A stretch of DNA of 64,000 nucleotides from positions 252,569 to 316,568 of the forward strand of contig NZ_JBGUBC010000001.1 in NCBI RefSeq assembly GCF_041821145.1, in the 5' to 3' direction. Positions 53,460 through 62,294 of this stretch are shown piece after piece. The DNA is from Halopenitus sp041821145. Its GTDB lineage: Archaea; Halobacteriota; Halobacteria; Halobacteriales; Haloferacaceae. The notes beneath the pieces were generated by a model. The model was not told the DNA's origin and did no database searches. It saw only the letters and a list, made by a program, of their open reading frames with translations. A program made the translations under genes and the position numbers. Position 1 is the first letter of the stretch; every line of letters begins with the position of its first letter.

Positions 53460-54623
53460 TTAGGAACGATCGGCCTCGCGCTCACGGAGCACGTGTTCGG
53501 CGAACTCCCGTCCGGCGAGCGCGCGATAGATCCCGCGGCATCGATCGAGGACGTCGATCGAGACGCTTTCGGTTTCCGTGTGCGCCTCTCCGGGTTCGGC
53601 AGGACCACAGACCACACAGGCGGTCCCGGCGGACGCCAGCCAGCCCGCGTCGGTCGCATGTGGCTTGGTGACGCGTTCGGGAGTGCCGGCGTCCGGGTCT
53701 TGCTCGTGGACCGCGCGCGCGGCGGCGATCGCGGCGTCGGCGAACGACTCGTTCGAACACGCCATCGGCGGGAGGTCCCCGTCGACCCTCCATTCGACGC
53801 CGTCGATCGTTTCGACGCGCTCGAGTGGCGTGCGGTCGTTCGGAACGGTCCGCTCGTCGACCGTGACGGTACACCGGTCGGGAATCACGTTCATGGCCGT
53901 TCCGCCCTCGATCTCGGTGACGGTGATCGAGCCAGCAAGCCGCTTGCCGAGGACCGTCGCCCCGGGTGCAGGAAGGTCACGAACGACGTCGACGGCATCA
54001 CAGGCACGGTAGACGGCGTTCTCGCCGGCGTCGATCTCGGAGGCGTGTGCGGACTCGCCCGACGCAACGATCGTCGAACCACGACGCCCTCGGTGGGCCA
54101 CGGCGACGTCCGTGACGGCGGTCGTCGGCCGATCGTCGGGAGCCGAATAGCCGGTCGATCCCTCGGCGACCACGGCGAACTCGGGAGCGAATCCGCGGTC
54201 GATCGCGGCTCTGGCCCCGATACCGCCGTGTTCCTCCTCCACGAAGGACGCGAGGACGAGTTCGAGATCGTCGTGGATCTCGGCGTCGCGAAACGCGAAC
54301 AGGCAGGCGGCCAGCGCGCCCTTCATATCCGCGACCCCTCGACCGTAGAGCCGCCCGTCGCGCTCCTCGATCACGTACTCGCCCGTGTCCGTCGTCTGTC
54401 GATCGGCCGGCGGAACGACGTCGTGGTGGCCGACGAGAGCGAGGGCGGTCGAGCCGCCAGGGTTTCGCCGCGCGATCACGTTGCCGTCCGGATCCCGTTC
54501 GACGGCCGCGTCCGTCTCGGATCGGAGCCACGATTCGACTGCATCGCCCGCGGCGGTCTCATCCTCGTGGCTCGCGATTCCGACCAACCGGCGTGTGAGA
54601 TCGAGGAGTTCGCGATCGCTCAT
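53460..54623 (-). CDS. M20-family metallopeptidase (ArgE/DapE-like)
   Basis: 387 residues from MSDRELLDLTRRL (53 upstream open codons rejected). Metal motifs: GHHDVVPP (His66, Asp68), GRGVADMKGALAA, the catalytic EEEHGG, and a C-terminal zinc His. A dimerisation domain interrupts the catalytic one. The family covers succinyl-diaminopimelate desuccinylase, acetylornithine deacetylase and others; substrate cannot be fixed. It lies downstream of, but 119 bp from, the M32 gene. Confidence 0.87.
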   Translation of the reverse strand: MSDRELLDLTRRLVGIASHEDETAAGDAVESWLRSETDAAVERDPDGNVIARRNPGGSTALALVGHHDVVPPADRQTTDTGEYVIEERDGRLYGRGVADMKGALAACLFAFRDAEIHDDLELVLASFVEEEHGGIGARAAIDRGFAPEFAVVAEGSTGYSAPDDRPTTAVTDVAVAHRGRRGSTIVASGESAHASEIDAGENAVYRACDAVDVVRDLPAPGATVLGKRLAGSITVTEIEGGTAMNVIPDRCTVTVDERTVPNDRTPLERVETIDGVEWRVDGDLPPMACSNESFADAAIAAARAVHEQDPDAGTPERVTKPHATDAGWLASAGTACVVCGPAEPGEAHTETESVSIDVLDRCRGIYRALAGREFAEHVLREREADRS

Positions 54624-54720
54624 GCACGAAACTGGAAGCGCGATCGGGTAAAAGGGAGGGGCTCGATCGAGGATCGAGCACGGAACCGATCGCCGTCCTG
54701 TGATCGAGCGGGCTTCAGCT

Positions 54721-54821
54721 ACGGTCGAGCGTACTTCCCCACGGGTGAACGTACTTCCCCCCAGTCGAACGCGCTTTGCCACCCCCCAGTCGAACGCACA
54801 TCCCCACGGTCGAACACGCTT
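54721..54821. repeat. 20-bp tandem repeat, five diverged copies
   Basis: Units start at 54721, 54741, 54761, 54786 and 54806; each contains (G)TCGAACG or close variants, most ending in a CCCC run, such as ACGGTCGAGCGTACTTCCCC. A 5-bp CCCC-type insert breaks the period once. The last unit merges with the TATA element (CGCTTATACC) of the next gene. Confidence 0.8.
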
Positions 54822-54847
54822 ATACCGTTCCCGCCCGCAGATATTGT

Positions 54848-56752
54848 ATGAACGTTGTACCGGACACCAGTTCGGTCATCGACGGCCGCGTGTCCGAGCG
54901 TGTTGAGGAGGGGTCCTACGAGGGAGCGACGGTCCTCGTACCCGAGGCGGTGGTCGGCGAACTGGAGGCGCAGGCCAACGACGGCCACGAGTCCGGCTGG
55001 GACGGCCTCTCGGAGCTCCAGCGGCTCGCCGAATTCGCCGACGAGGGAACGATCGAGCTGTCCTACGTGGGTCGGCGGCCGGGGGCCGCCGAGAGAGGGG
55101 CCGCAAGCGAGGGGGACGTCGACGCCATCATCCGCGACGTCGCAGACGAGCACGAGGCGACGCTTTTGACGAGCGACATCGTGCAATCGGAGGTCGCTCG
55201 GGCAAAGGGGATCACCGTCGAGTACGTCGAACCGGTGACCCGCGGCGTCGTCGAGGACCTTCCGATCGCGGAGTACTTCACCGAGGAGACGATGTCGGTC
55301 CACCTGAAGTCGGGGACGAAGCCGAAGGCCAAACGCGGAACCCTCGGCGAGATGCGCTATGTGATCATCGAGGAGGAGCAAACGAGCGACGAGCAGATGA
55401 ACGAGTGGGCGACCGCGATCGTCAATCTCGCGCGCGGGTCGAACGAGGGGTTCGTCGAACTCTCCGACGAGGGCATGGACATCGTCCAGTACCGCAATTA
55501 CCGGATCGCGGTCGCGAGGCCGCCGTTCGCCGACGGGATCGAGATCACGGCCGTTCGACCGATCGCGAAGACGACGCTCGACGATTACGAGTCGGCCGAC
55601 GAATTGCGCGAGCGGTTCCTCGAACGAAAACGCGGCGTGCTCATCTCCGGATCGCCGGGAGCCGGCAAGTCGACGTTCGCGCAGGCAGTCGCGGAGTTCC
55701 TCAACGACAACGATTACGCGGTCAAGACGATGGAGAAGCCGCGAGATCTGCAGGTCGGCCCGGAGATCACCCAGTACGGCGCGCTCGGCGGTGACATGGC
55801 GAACACCGCCGACTCGTTGCTGCTGGTTCGGCCGGACTACACGATCTACGATGAGGTGCGCAAAACCGCCGACTTCGAGGTGTTCTCGGACATGCGAATG
55901 GCCGGCGTTGGAATGGTCGGCGTCGTTCACGCCTCACGGGCGATCGACGCGCTCCAGCGGCTCGTCGGCCGCGTCGAGCTCGGGATGATCCCGCAGATCG
56001 TCGATACGGTCATCTACATCGAGGCCGGCGAGGTTCACACCGTCTACAACGTCAACACGGAGGTGAAGGTCCCCGAAGGGCTCACCGCGGAGGACCTCGC
56101 GCGCCCCGTCATCCGGGTTAGCGACTTCGAGACCGGCCGGGCCGACTACGAGATATACACGTTCAACCGTCAGGTCGTGACGGTCCCGATCGGGGACGAG
56201 GACGGGGGGGCCGAAAGTGGCGTGTCACGGATCGCGAAAAAGGAGATCGAACGCGAGATCCGATCCGTCGCTCGGGGACACGTCGACGTGGAACTGCAGG
56301 GACGCGAGACGGCGATCGTCTACGTCGAGGAGGACGACATCTCCTACGTCATCGGGAAAGGTGGCGGCCGTATCTCCGAGATCGAAGACCGGCTGGGGAT
56401 CAGTATCGACGTCCGGACCCACTCGGAGCGACCGAACCACTCCGGCGGGTCGGGTACCGCAGCCGGCGCAAGCAGTTCCGGACAGGCGGGGAGTGCGGAG
56501 CCGGAACCGGTCGGCGAGGGCGACCGCGGATCGGTCGTCGAACCCGAAATCACCTCCCGACACGTCGTCATTCCCGTCGAGGAGGGAGTCGGGGAAACCA
56601 TCGAAGTACGGGCGGGCGACGAATATCTCTTCACTGCGACCGTTGGTCGTGGTGGCGAGATACAGGTGTCCCGCGGGTCCGCGATCGCGGAGGAACTGGA
56701 GGACGCGATCGATCGCAAACGACCGATCACGGTCGTTCCGGCTCGCGGATAG
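54848..56752 (+). CDS. PIN domain - ATPase - KH domain protein (COG1855-like)
   Basis: 634 residues from MNVVPDTSSVIDGR. PIN nuclease domain (about 1-135) with acidic residues Asp6, Glu38-40 region, Asp90/92 and Asp110. A linking beta domain follows, then a RecA/PilT-like ATPase with Walker A GSPGAGKST at 268-276, a KH RNA-binding domain (about 490-540; VIGKGGGRISEIEDRLGISI), a Ser/Gly-rich linker and a small C-terminal beta domain. Such proteins are widespread in archaea; the role is unknown, but RNA cleavage coupled to ATP hydrolysis is a fair guess. Start placed about 27 bp after TTATACC. Confidence 0.88.
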   Translation: MNVVPDTSSVIDGRVSERVEEGSYEGATVLVPEAVVGELEAQANDGHESGWDGLSELQRLAEFADEGTIELSYVGRRPGAAERGAASEGDVDAIIRDVADEHEATLLTSDIVQSEVARAKGITVEYVEPVTRGVVEDLPIAEYFTEETMSVHLKSGTKPKAKRGTLGEMRYVIIEEEQTSDEQMNEWATAIVNLARGSNEGFVELSDEGMDIVQYRNYRIAVARPPFADGIEITAVRPIAKTTLDDYESADELRERFLERKRGVLISGSPGAGKSTFAQAVAEFLNDNDYAVKTMEKPRDLQVGPEITQYGALGGDMANTADSLLLVRPDYTIYDEVRKTADFEVFSDMRMAGVGMVGVVHASRAIDALQRLVGRVELGMIPQIVDTVIYIEAGEVHTVYNVNTEVKVPEGLTAEDLARPVIRVSDFETGRADYEIYTFNRQVVTVPIGDEDGGAESGVSRIAKKEIEREIRSVARGHVDVELQGRETAIVYVEEDDISYVIGKGGGRISEIEDRLGISIDVRTHSERPNHSGGSGTAAGASSSGQAGSAEPEPVGEGDRGSVVEPEITSRHVVIPVEEGVGETIEVRAGDEYLFTATVGRGGEIQVSRGSAIAEELEDAIDRKRPITVVPARG

Positions 56753-56893
56753 GTTCGACGACCCCACCTAGACGGAATCAACCGTCCATATCGGTTGAGA
56801 GGCGAACGACGTCGTATCCATATTCGACGATCGTCGTTACACAACCCGTCCAAACGACAACGCTTTTTTTCGGGTGGATGGAAGGCCTTGCAT

Positions 56894-58042
56894 ATGTCAA
56901 GCGAGCTAAAGAGGGGTTTGGAAGGCGTTCTCGTCGCCGAATCCGAGCTAAGCTACATCGATGGGAGCGTCGGAAAGCTCGTCTACCGTGGGTACACCAT
57001 TGAGGACCTGGCACAGGAGGCAAGCTACGAGGAGGTGCTGTATCTGCTCTGGCACGGTGAGCTTCCGACCAGGGAGGAGCTCGCGGAGTTCGAAGCACGT
57101 CTCGCCGAGGAGCGTCGCGTCGACGACGACATACTCGAGACGATAGAGACCCTCGCCGCGGCCGATGAAGATCCGATGGCCGCGCTTCGAACCGCAGTAT
57201 CGATGCTTTCGGCCTACGAGCCGGAGTCGGAGGCCGAACCGGACGACCTCGATGCGACGCTCCGGAAAGGTCGTCGAATCACGGCGAAGATCCCGACGAT
57301 CCTCGCCGCATTCGATCGGTTCCGCCAGGGGAACGAGCCGATCGAGCCGGACGAGACGCTGGGCTACGCCGGTAACTTCCTGTACATGCTCACCGGCGTC
57401 GAACCCGACGCGGTCGCGGAGGAGACCTTCGATATGGCCTTGACGCTTCACGCCGACCACGGTCTCAACGCCTCGACGTTCACGGCGATGGTGATCGGCT
57501 CGACGATGGCCGACATCTACTCCGCGGTTACGGGCGGCATCGGCGCACTGTCGGGGCCACTTCACGGCGGCGCCAACGAGGACGTCATGCGGACGCTCCA
57601 GGAGATCGAGGACTCAAGCAAGGATCCCGTCGAATGGGCTCGGGACGCCCGAGAGGAAGGACGACGGATCCCCGGATTCGGCCACCGTGTCTACGAGGTC
57701 AAGGACCCACGTGCGACGATCCTCGAGGAGAAACTGCACGACCTGTCGGAATCGAACGGCGACGACACGTGGCTCGAGTACACGACCGCGATCGAGGGCT
57801 ATCTCGAGGAGGAGGGACTCACCGAAAAGGGAATCGCGCCAAACGTCGATTTCTACTCCGGGTCCGTCTACGACCATCTCGGGATCCCGATGGACATGTT
57901 CACCCCCATCTTCGCGATGGCGCGTGCCGGGGGCTGGATCGCCCACGTGCTGGAGTACCAGGACGAGAATCGTCTGATTCGACCGCGCGCGCGCTACACG
58001 GGACCCGAGGACGCGGAGTTCGTCCCGATCGACGAGCGGTGA
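56894..58042 (+). CDS. gltA: Citrate synthase
   Basis: 382 residues from MSSELKRGLEG; 33 open codons upstream are not used. Catalytic signatures: HADHGLNAST, GPLHGGANEDV, PGFGHRVYEVKDPR and NVDFYSGSVY. It condenses acetyl-CoA and oxaloacetate in the TCA cycle. Archaeal/Gram-positive short type. A T-run (CGCTTTTTTTCGG) about 29 bp before the start is the likely TATA region. Confidence 0.96.
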   Translation: MSSELKRGLEGVLVAESELSYIDGSVGKLVYRGYTIEDLAQEASYEEVLYLLWHGELPTREELAEFEARLAEERRVDDDILETIETLAAADEDPMAALRTAVSMLSAYEPESEAEPDDLDATLRKGRRITAKIPTILAAFDRFRQGNEPIEPDETLGYAGNFLYMLTGVEPDAVAEETFDMALTLHADHGLNASTFTAMVIGSTMADIYSAVTGGIGALSGPLHGGANEDVMRTLQEIEDSSKDPVEWARDAREEGRRIPGFGHRVYEVKDPRATILEEKLHDLSESNGDDTWLEYTTAIEGYLEEEGLTEKGIAPNVDFYSGSVYDHLGIPMDMFTPIFAMARAGGWIAHVLEYQDENRLIRPRARYTGPEDAEFVPIDER

Positions 58043-58075
58043 CGCTCGGAACGTCGCGGCAAGGATCGCAGGGCG

Positions 58076-59617
58076 CTACAGGAACAGGCGGTAGTAATAC
58101 GGACTGAAGAATCCCTCTATCAGCCCCGCGATGAAAAGCAGGAGTCCGACGCCGACGAGTACCCGAACGGCATGGACGAGGTCCGCAGCGAGCGCCTTTC
58201 TGGAGGCTCGTCCACGCCAGGTCCGCCAGCCGGACCGGCCGAGGTGGAGCCCGAGCGCGCCAGCGATGATCAGGGCTGGAAGCTCGAGGATCCCGTGGGG
58301 AACCACGAACGCGAGGAGTTCCGCGAAGTCCGCCTCAAGCCGGAAGTAGATCCCGAAGATGAACCCGTTGAACCAGAGTGCGGCCACCGCCGGGATCGCG
58401 AGGACGACGCCGGCGAGGGCCGTCCCGAGCGCGACCGTCCAGTTGTTCGCGAAGAACTCCAGTGCGGCGGTCGGTGGAACGTGTCCGGTAAGCCGGTCCG
58501 CGATCGACGTCGTCACGACGCCCGTGAGCGGTTCGGCGGCGACCCAACCGGTTGCGAATCCGATGACGGCGACGAATATCGCGATCGCGTGGAGCCCGGG
58601 CGTGGCCCGCGGGAACTCGAGCAGCTCCGACCATCCCCGCCGGAGGCCGTCGCGGACTGCGATCAAAAGCGAACGGTCAAGCGAGAGATCCCGATCGGGA
58701 GCCGAACCGACCGTGTCCGGCCGGATAGCCCCCCGCCAGCGGCCGAGGAGATCGGTTTTAAGCAGATCGAGGCCGGGTGCGAGCAGGAGCAGACTCACGA
58801 GTCCGACCACGCTTGGAGCCCCGAGGAACGAGGAGACGCCGGCGGCCGATGCCAACGCGAACAGCGCCGCGATGGCGATCGCATAATACCCGATCGCTTC
58901 CGCGGGATTCGATCGGATGAATCCCATCGCGCCGGCCACACCGTCGAGTGCGCCGACGTCGTCGACGATGACCGAGACGGGGGCAAACGTGAAGACCGCC
59001 CGAGCGCCGACCACGATGATCGTCCACGCGAGAAACGCCGCCAGTCCGATGACTGCGCCGAGGATCGGATGGATCGCGGCCGCGATCGCAACCGCGATGG
59101 CGGCGACGAGCGTCGCCGCGATCCAGACGGCCACCTCGATAACGGCGAGGGCAAGGATCGAAAACCAATGTGATCGAACGCCGCCGATCCCTGCACGGGT
59201 TCCCGGCTCCTCGCACAACCGCGCGAAACAGACCGCATACTGGCCCGCAGCGACCCCGGCGTGGAGGAGCACGGCGACCAGGATCGCGACGAGGAACGTG
59301 AGCAGGAGGAGCACGCCGACGACGGGATCGAAGAGTGGTTCGAGGAGGGTACCGATCTCAGTCGCCCAGCGGCCGAAGGCTTCCGGATCGGCCTCGGGGT
59401 CCGGCATCGCGGGCAGATCGCGTTCCGTGAGCGCGGTTCGAATCCGCGCGAGCCGGCCGGTAACCGAGAGATACGCGTAGATCGCGGCGAACCCGGCAAG
59501 GGAGACGGTCCTCGTGATGACGGGGATCGCGGCGGTGAGCACGTAGAACGGGAGGAGGTCGGCAGGACGTCGACGAAAGACGGCGGCTGCGTCCCGAAAG
59601 GCAGTTGACAGGTCCAT
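58076..59617 (-). CDS. SpoIIM-type multi-pass membrane protein
   Basis: 513 residues from MDLSTAFRDAAAV. About ten hydrophobic helices. The N-terminal part (1-260) resembles a DUF7544/glycerophosphodiester phosphodiesterase membrane-domain-like repeat; the C-terminal part (about 320-513) has the stage II sporulation M (DUF95) signature FFANNWTVALGTALAG, NGFIFGIYF and VPHGILELPALII. Function in archaea unknown. The start is set by TATATAAAA at 59639-59647, about 26 bp upstream (leaderless). Confidence 0.8.
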   Translation of the reverse strand: MDLSTAFRDAAAVFRRRPADLLPFYVLTAAIPVITRTVSLAGFAAIYAYLSVTGRLARIRTALTERDLPAMPDPEADPEAFGRWATEIGTLLEPLFDPVVGVLLLLTFLVAILVAVLLHAGVAAGQYAVCFARLCEEPGTRAGIGGVRSHWFSILALAVIEVAVWIAATLVAAIAVAIAAAIHPILGAVIGLAAFLAWTIIVVGARAVFTFAPVSVIVDDVGALDGVAGAMGFIRSNPAEAIGYYAIAIAALFALASAAGVSSFLGAPSVVGLVSLLLLAPGLDLLKTDLLGRWRGAIRPDTVGSAPDRDLSLDRSLLIAVRDGLRRGWSELLEFPRATPGLHAIAIFVAVIGFATGWVAAEPLTGVVTTSIADRLTGHVPPTAALEFFANNWTVALGTALAGVVLAIPAVAALWFNGFIFGIYFRLEADFAELLAFVVPHGILELPALIIAGALGLHLGRSGWRTWRGRASRKALAADLVHAVRVLVGVGLLLFIAGLIEGFFSPYYYRLFL

Positions 59618-60022
59618 ATCGGAGGATACACGACTGGGTATATAAAACACGGCGGAGCAAACGACATCGAAATCGATCGGACGCCCGTCAGACGCCCTCG
59701 ATCGGTCGCCGCAGTCCTGCGATTACACTTTCACTCCGCCAGCCGCACCTTTTTATGACCGGGACTGCTGGATTTAGATGCACGTCACACGCGTGCATTC
59801 CCCCTTTCCCCATTTTCCTTGAGCCCCAAGCAGCGCGTGTTCACAACCAAAAGGACTGAAAGCGAACGATATTCCGAGTGAAATGGGGTAGAAGGGAAGA
59901 GACTGAAGACGGAACGGGTGAGATCGGAGATGGCAATAGGGATACTGGGGACGAAGCTGGGAAGATCGGAGACGGAACGGCGGAACCAAAACGATTAGCG
60001 CCCGGGGCGAAGAGATACTGGT
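59618..60022. other. Intergenic region (405 bp) before ilvA
   Basis: From left: the SpoIIM-gene promoter; a plus-strand TATA-like CTTTTTATG (59749-59757) followed 25 bp later by a 14-codon ORF (59778-59822) whose first bases form an inverted repeat (ATGCACG/CGTGCAT, 59778-59798); the 21-bp tandem array (59899-59982); and a likely ilvA promoter (ACGATTAG, about 59991-59998). Confidence 0.5.
59899..59982. repeat. 21-bp tandem repeat, four diverged copies
   Basis: Units at 59899, 59920, 59941 and 59962; consensus roughly GAGATCGGAGACGGAACGGG plus one base. Copies two and four are most alike. Ends 41 bp before the ilvA start. Confidence 0.75.
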
Positions 60023-61234
60023 ATGTTGTCGCTTGGGGACGTACGTGCCGCCAGAGAGCGGATAGATCCGGTGGTACGGCGGACGCCGCTCGAACGGTCG
60101 CGGACGTTCTCGGAGATGGCTGGCGCGGATGTCCACCTCAAACTGGAGACGTTCCAACGAACGGGCGCGTTCAAGATCCGCGGCGCGATGAACCGGATCG
60201 CAACGCTCTCGGCGGCCGAACAGGAGGCCGGCGTGGTCACGGCGAGTGCCGGCAACCACGCGCAGGGGGTGGCATTGGCGGCGACCCGCTCGGGCGTCGA
60301 CTCGACCATCGTGATGCCCGAACACGCCCCGGTCTCGAAGGTGAAAGCCACCAGAGGATACGGCGGTCGGGTCGTTCTGGAGGGAGTCGACTACGAGGAG
60401 GCCCAGGCACACGCTCACGAGATCGAACGGCGCGAGGGACGGACCTACGTCCACGCGTTCGACGACGAGGCAGTGATGGCCGGCCAGGGAACGATCGGCC
60501 TCGAGATCGTCGAGGACTGCCCGGAGGTCGAGACGGTCGTGGTCCCGATCGGCGGCGGCGGACTCATTGCCGGCATCGCGACAGCGATCACGACGCAACT
60601 CGACGACGTTCGCGTCGTCGGCGTGCAGGCGGAAGGGGCCGACTCGGCCGCCCGATCGCTCGAACTCGGCCGCGTCGAGACGATAGACAGCGTGGACACG
60701 ATCGCCGACGGGATCGCGACGCGGTCGGTCGGCGATCGGACCTTCGAGATACTCGAAAAGCGCGTCGACGAGGTGGTCACGGTCTCCGACCGGGAGATCG
60801 CTCACGCGCTCACGTTGCTTCTGGAGCGGTCGAAGACACTGGTCGAGGGTGCGGGCGCGGTGCCGCTTGCGGCGGTGCTCGCGGAGGCGTTCGAGTACGA
60901 GACGGACGAGACGATCGTGGCGGTGCTTAGTGGCGGAAACATCGACATGAACCGGCTGACGACCGTGATCATGCGCGGGCTCATCGAGATGGGACGGTAT
61001 CTGAAGGTCAAGATGGTGCTCAAGGATCGTCCGGGCGAACTGGAGACGATCGCCCGCATCGTCGCCGATCACGGGGCAAACGTCTACGCGGTCCACCACG
61101 ACCGAACCTCCCGAGACGTCGCCGTCAACGCGGCGGAACTGGAGGTCGAAATGGAGACGCACGACGATGACCACGCCGCAGAGATCGTTGCGAGCCTCGA
61201 GGAGCACGGCTACGAGGTCGAGATCCTCGCGTAA
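60023..61234 (+). CDS. ilvA: Threonine ammonia-lyase
   Basis: 403 residues. PLP fold-type II: the Schiff-base lysine is Lys51 in RTGAFKIRGAMNRI, with SAGNHAQGVA and the glycine-rich phosphate loop PIGGGGLIAG. A C-terminal ACT domain (about 325-403; VLKDRPGELETIARIVADHG) suggests allosteric control by an amino acid. It converts threonine to 2-oxobutanoate for isoleucine synthesis. ridA lies 76 bp downstream. Confidence 0.94.
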   Translation: MLSLGDVRAARERIDPVVRRTPLERSRTFSEMAGADVHLKLETFQRTGAFKIRGAMNRIATLSAAEQEAGVVTASAGNHAQGVALAATRSGVDSTIVMPEHAPVSKVKATRGYGGRVVLEGVDYEEAQAHAHEIERREGRTYVHAFDDEAVMAGQGTIGLEIVEDCPEVETVVVPIGGGGLIAGIATAITTQLDDVRVVGVQAEGADSAARSLELGRVETIDSVDTIADGIATRSVGDRTFEILEKRVDEVVTVSDREIAHALTLLLERSKTLVEGAGAVPLAAVLAEAFEYETDETIVAVLSGGNIDMNRLTTVIMRGLIEMGRYLKVKMVLKDRPGELETIARIVADHGANVYAVHHDRTSRDVAVNAAELEVEMETHDDDHAAEIVASLEEHGYEVEILA

Positions 61235-61310
61235 GGCGACGACGAGATCCGAATCGGCGATCGAAGCCATCGATCGTGTATTTAAGTGATCGCGCAACGG
61301 AGCGGGGTAT

Positions 61311-61691
61311 ATGAAGGAGATCATCGAGACGGACGCGGCGCCGGCGGCGGTCGGGGCCTACAGCCAGGCGACGGCAAACGGGGATCTCGTTTTCACCGCG
61401 GGACAGATACCGATGACGCCGGACGGCGAGTTGCTCGCGGATGCCGACATTGACGTCCAGACCGAGCGTGCCCTCGACAACCTCGTTGCCGTGCTGGCGG
61501 AAGCAGGGACAACCCCAAGCGACGTCTGCAAGGTGACCGTCTTCCTCGCGGACATCGACGACTTCGAGGAGATGAACCGGACGTACGCGGACTACTTCGA
61601 CGAGGAGCCGCCGGCACGCTCGGCCGTCCAGGCGGGGGCGCTGCCGAAGGGCGTCGGGGTGGAGATCGAGGCGATCGCGGTTCGCGAATAG
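61311..61691 (+). CDS. ridA: RidA family enamine/imine deaminase
   Basis: 126 residues. Family signatures PAAVGAYSQATANGDLVFTAGQIP, DFEEMNRTYADYF and the active-site Arg in PPARSAVQAGALPKGVGVEIEAIA. RidA hydrolyses reactive enamines released by threonine or serine dehydratases, so its place after ilvA makes sense. Own promoter GTATTTAAG about 30 bp upstream. The next gene starts right after the stop codon. Confidence 0.95.
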   Translation: MKEIIETDAAPAAVGAYSQATANGDLVFTAGQIPMTPDGELLADADIDVQTERALDNLVAVLAEAGTTPSDVCKVTVFLADIDDFEEMNRTYADYFDEEPPARSAVQAGALPKGVGVEIEAIAVRE

Positions 61692-61997
61692 ATGTCTGCG
61701 GGCGGCAAGACGCCATCGGACGGATCGGCATCCGAGGATCCACCGCAGAAGGATCTCGAGACCGACCGCCGCGCCATCGCGGCAACCCCCCGAGCCCGTG
61801 CCAAATCGGCCCTCCTCTGGGGGGCGATCGGGACGCTCACGTTTCTCGTCGGCCTGCAAGGATACCTGCTCGTCGGGGCAGGTGAACTCCCGATTAGCTA
61901 CGCGTTCGCCGTCGTGATCGCCTGCGGCGTCGGCGGGATCGCTGCCGTGATCGTCTACCTGACGGAGCACCGCCTGGGGGCGAAAAGAAGGGTTTAA
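61692..61997 (+). CDS. Small two-helix membrane protein, unknown function
   Basis: 101 residues, beginning immediately after the ridA stop. A hydrophilic N-terminus (1-35) precedes two transmembrane helices (about 39-60 and 70-91) and a short basic end (HRLGAKRRV). No known motif. Co-transcribed with ridA by position. The tRNA-Ser gene follows 27 bp later. Confidence 0.65.
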   Translation: MSAGGKTPSDGSASEDPPQKDLETDRRAIAATPRARAKSALLWGAIGTLTFLVGLQGYLLVGAGELPISYAFAVVIACGVGGIAAVIVYLTEHRLGAKRRV

Positions 61998-62024
61998 CAG
62001 TCGCACCAAAGTAGGTTCTCGTGA

Positions 62025-62106
62025 GCCGGGATGGCCGAGTGGCAAGGCGCACGCCTGGAAAGCGTGTTCCCTCACGGGATCGAGGGTTCAAATCCCTCTC
62101 CCGGCG
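62025..62106 (+). tRNA. tRNA-Ser (GGA)
   Basis: Acceptor GCCGGGA/TCCCGGC, discriminator G; anticodon stem CACGC/GCGTG with loop CTGGAAA; a long variable arm (TTCCCTCACGGGAT) as in class II tRNAs; T stem GAGGG/CCCTC. 82 nt. Confidence 0.93.
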
Positions 62107-62183
62107 TCAACTCAAACCCTTACAATCCCACAGATAAGCCCGGATAGCGGAGCCTCTGTCAATTACTCTGGAGGTGTTGCGGC

Positions 62184-62294
62184 GTGAGCCGGTTCTGCGA
62201 GCGCTGTGGGACTCGGATGCGGACGGGAACGCCGAAACTCGGGACGATCCCGACGACCTATTGCCCGGACTGTGACGGGGGGAGGTTCGAATGA
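62184..62294 (+). CDS. Tiny zinc-ribbon protein
   Basis: 36 residues from the GTG at 62184, with GGAGGTG 8 bp upstream. Two knuckles, CERCG and CPDCD, separated by about 22 residues form a zinc ribbon. The stop overlaps the start of the SWIM gene (ATGA). Such mini zinc ribbons commonly precede SWIM proteins in accessory regions of haloarchaea (from memory). Confidence 0.6.
   Translation: MSRFCERCGTRMRTGTPKLGTIPTTYCPDCDGGRFE

Noticed and set aside
53379..54851. 490-codon plus-strand ORF
   Set aside because: Antisense of the M20 peptidase; Arg/Gly-rich composition unlike the acidic proteins of this genome.
59774..61324. 516-codon minus-strand ORF
   Set aside because: Antisense of ilvA, Arg/His/Asp-rich, with no family resemblance.
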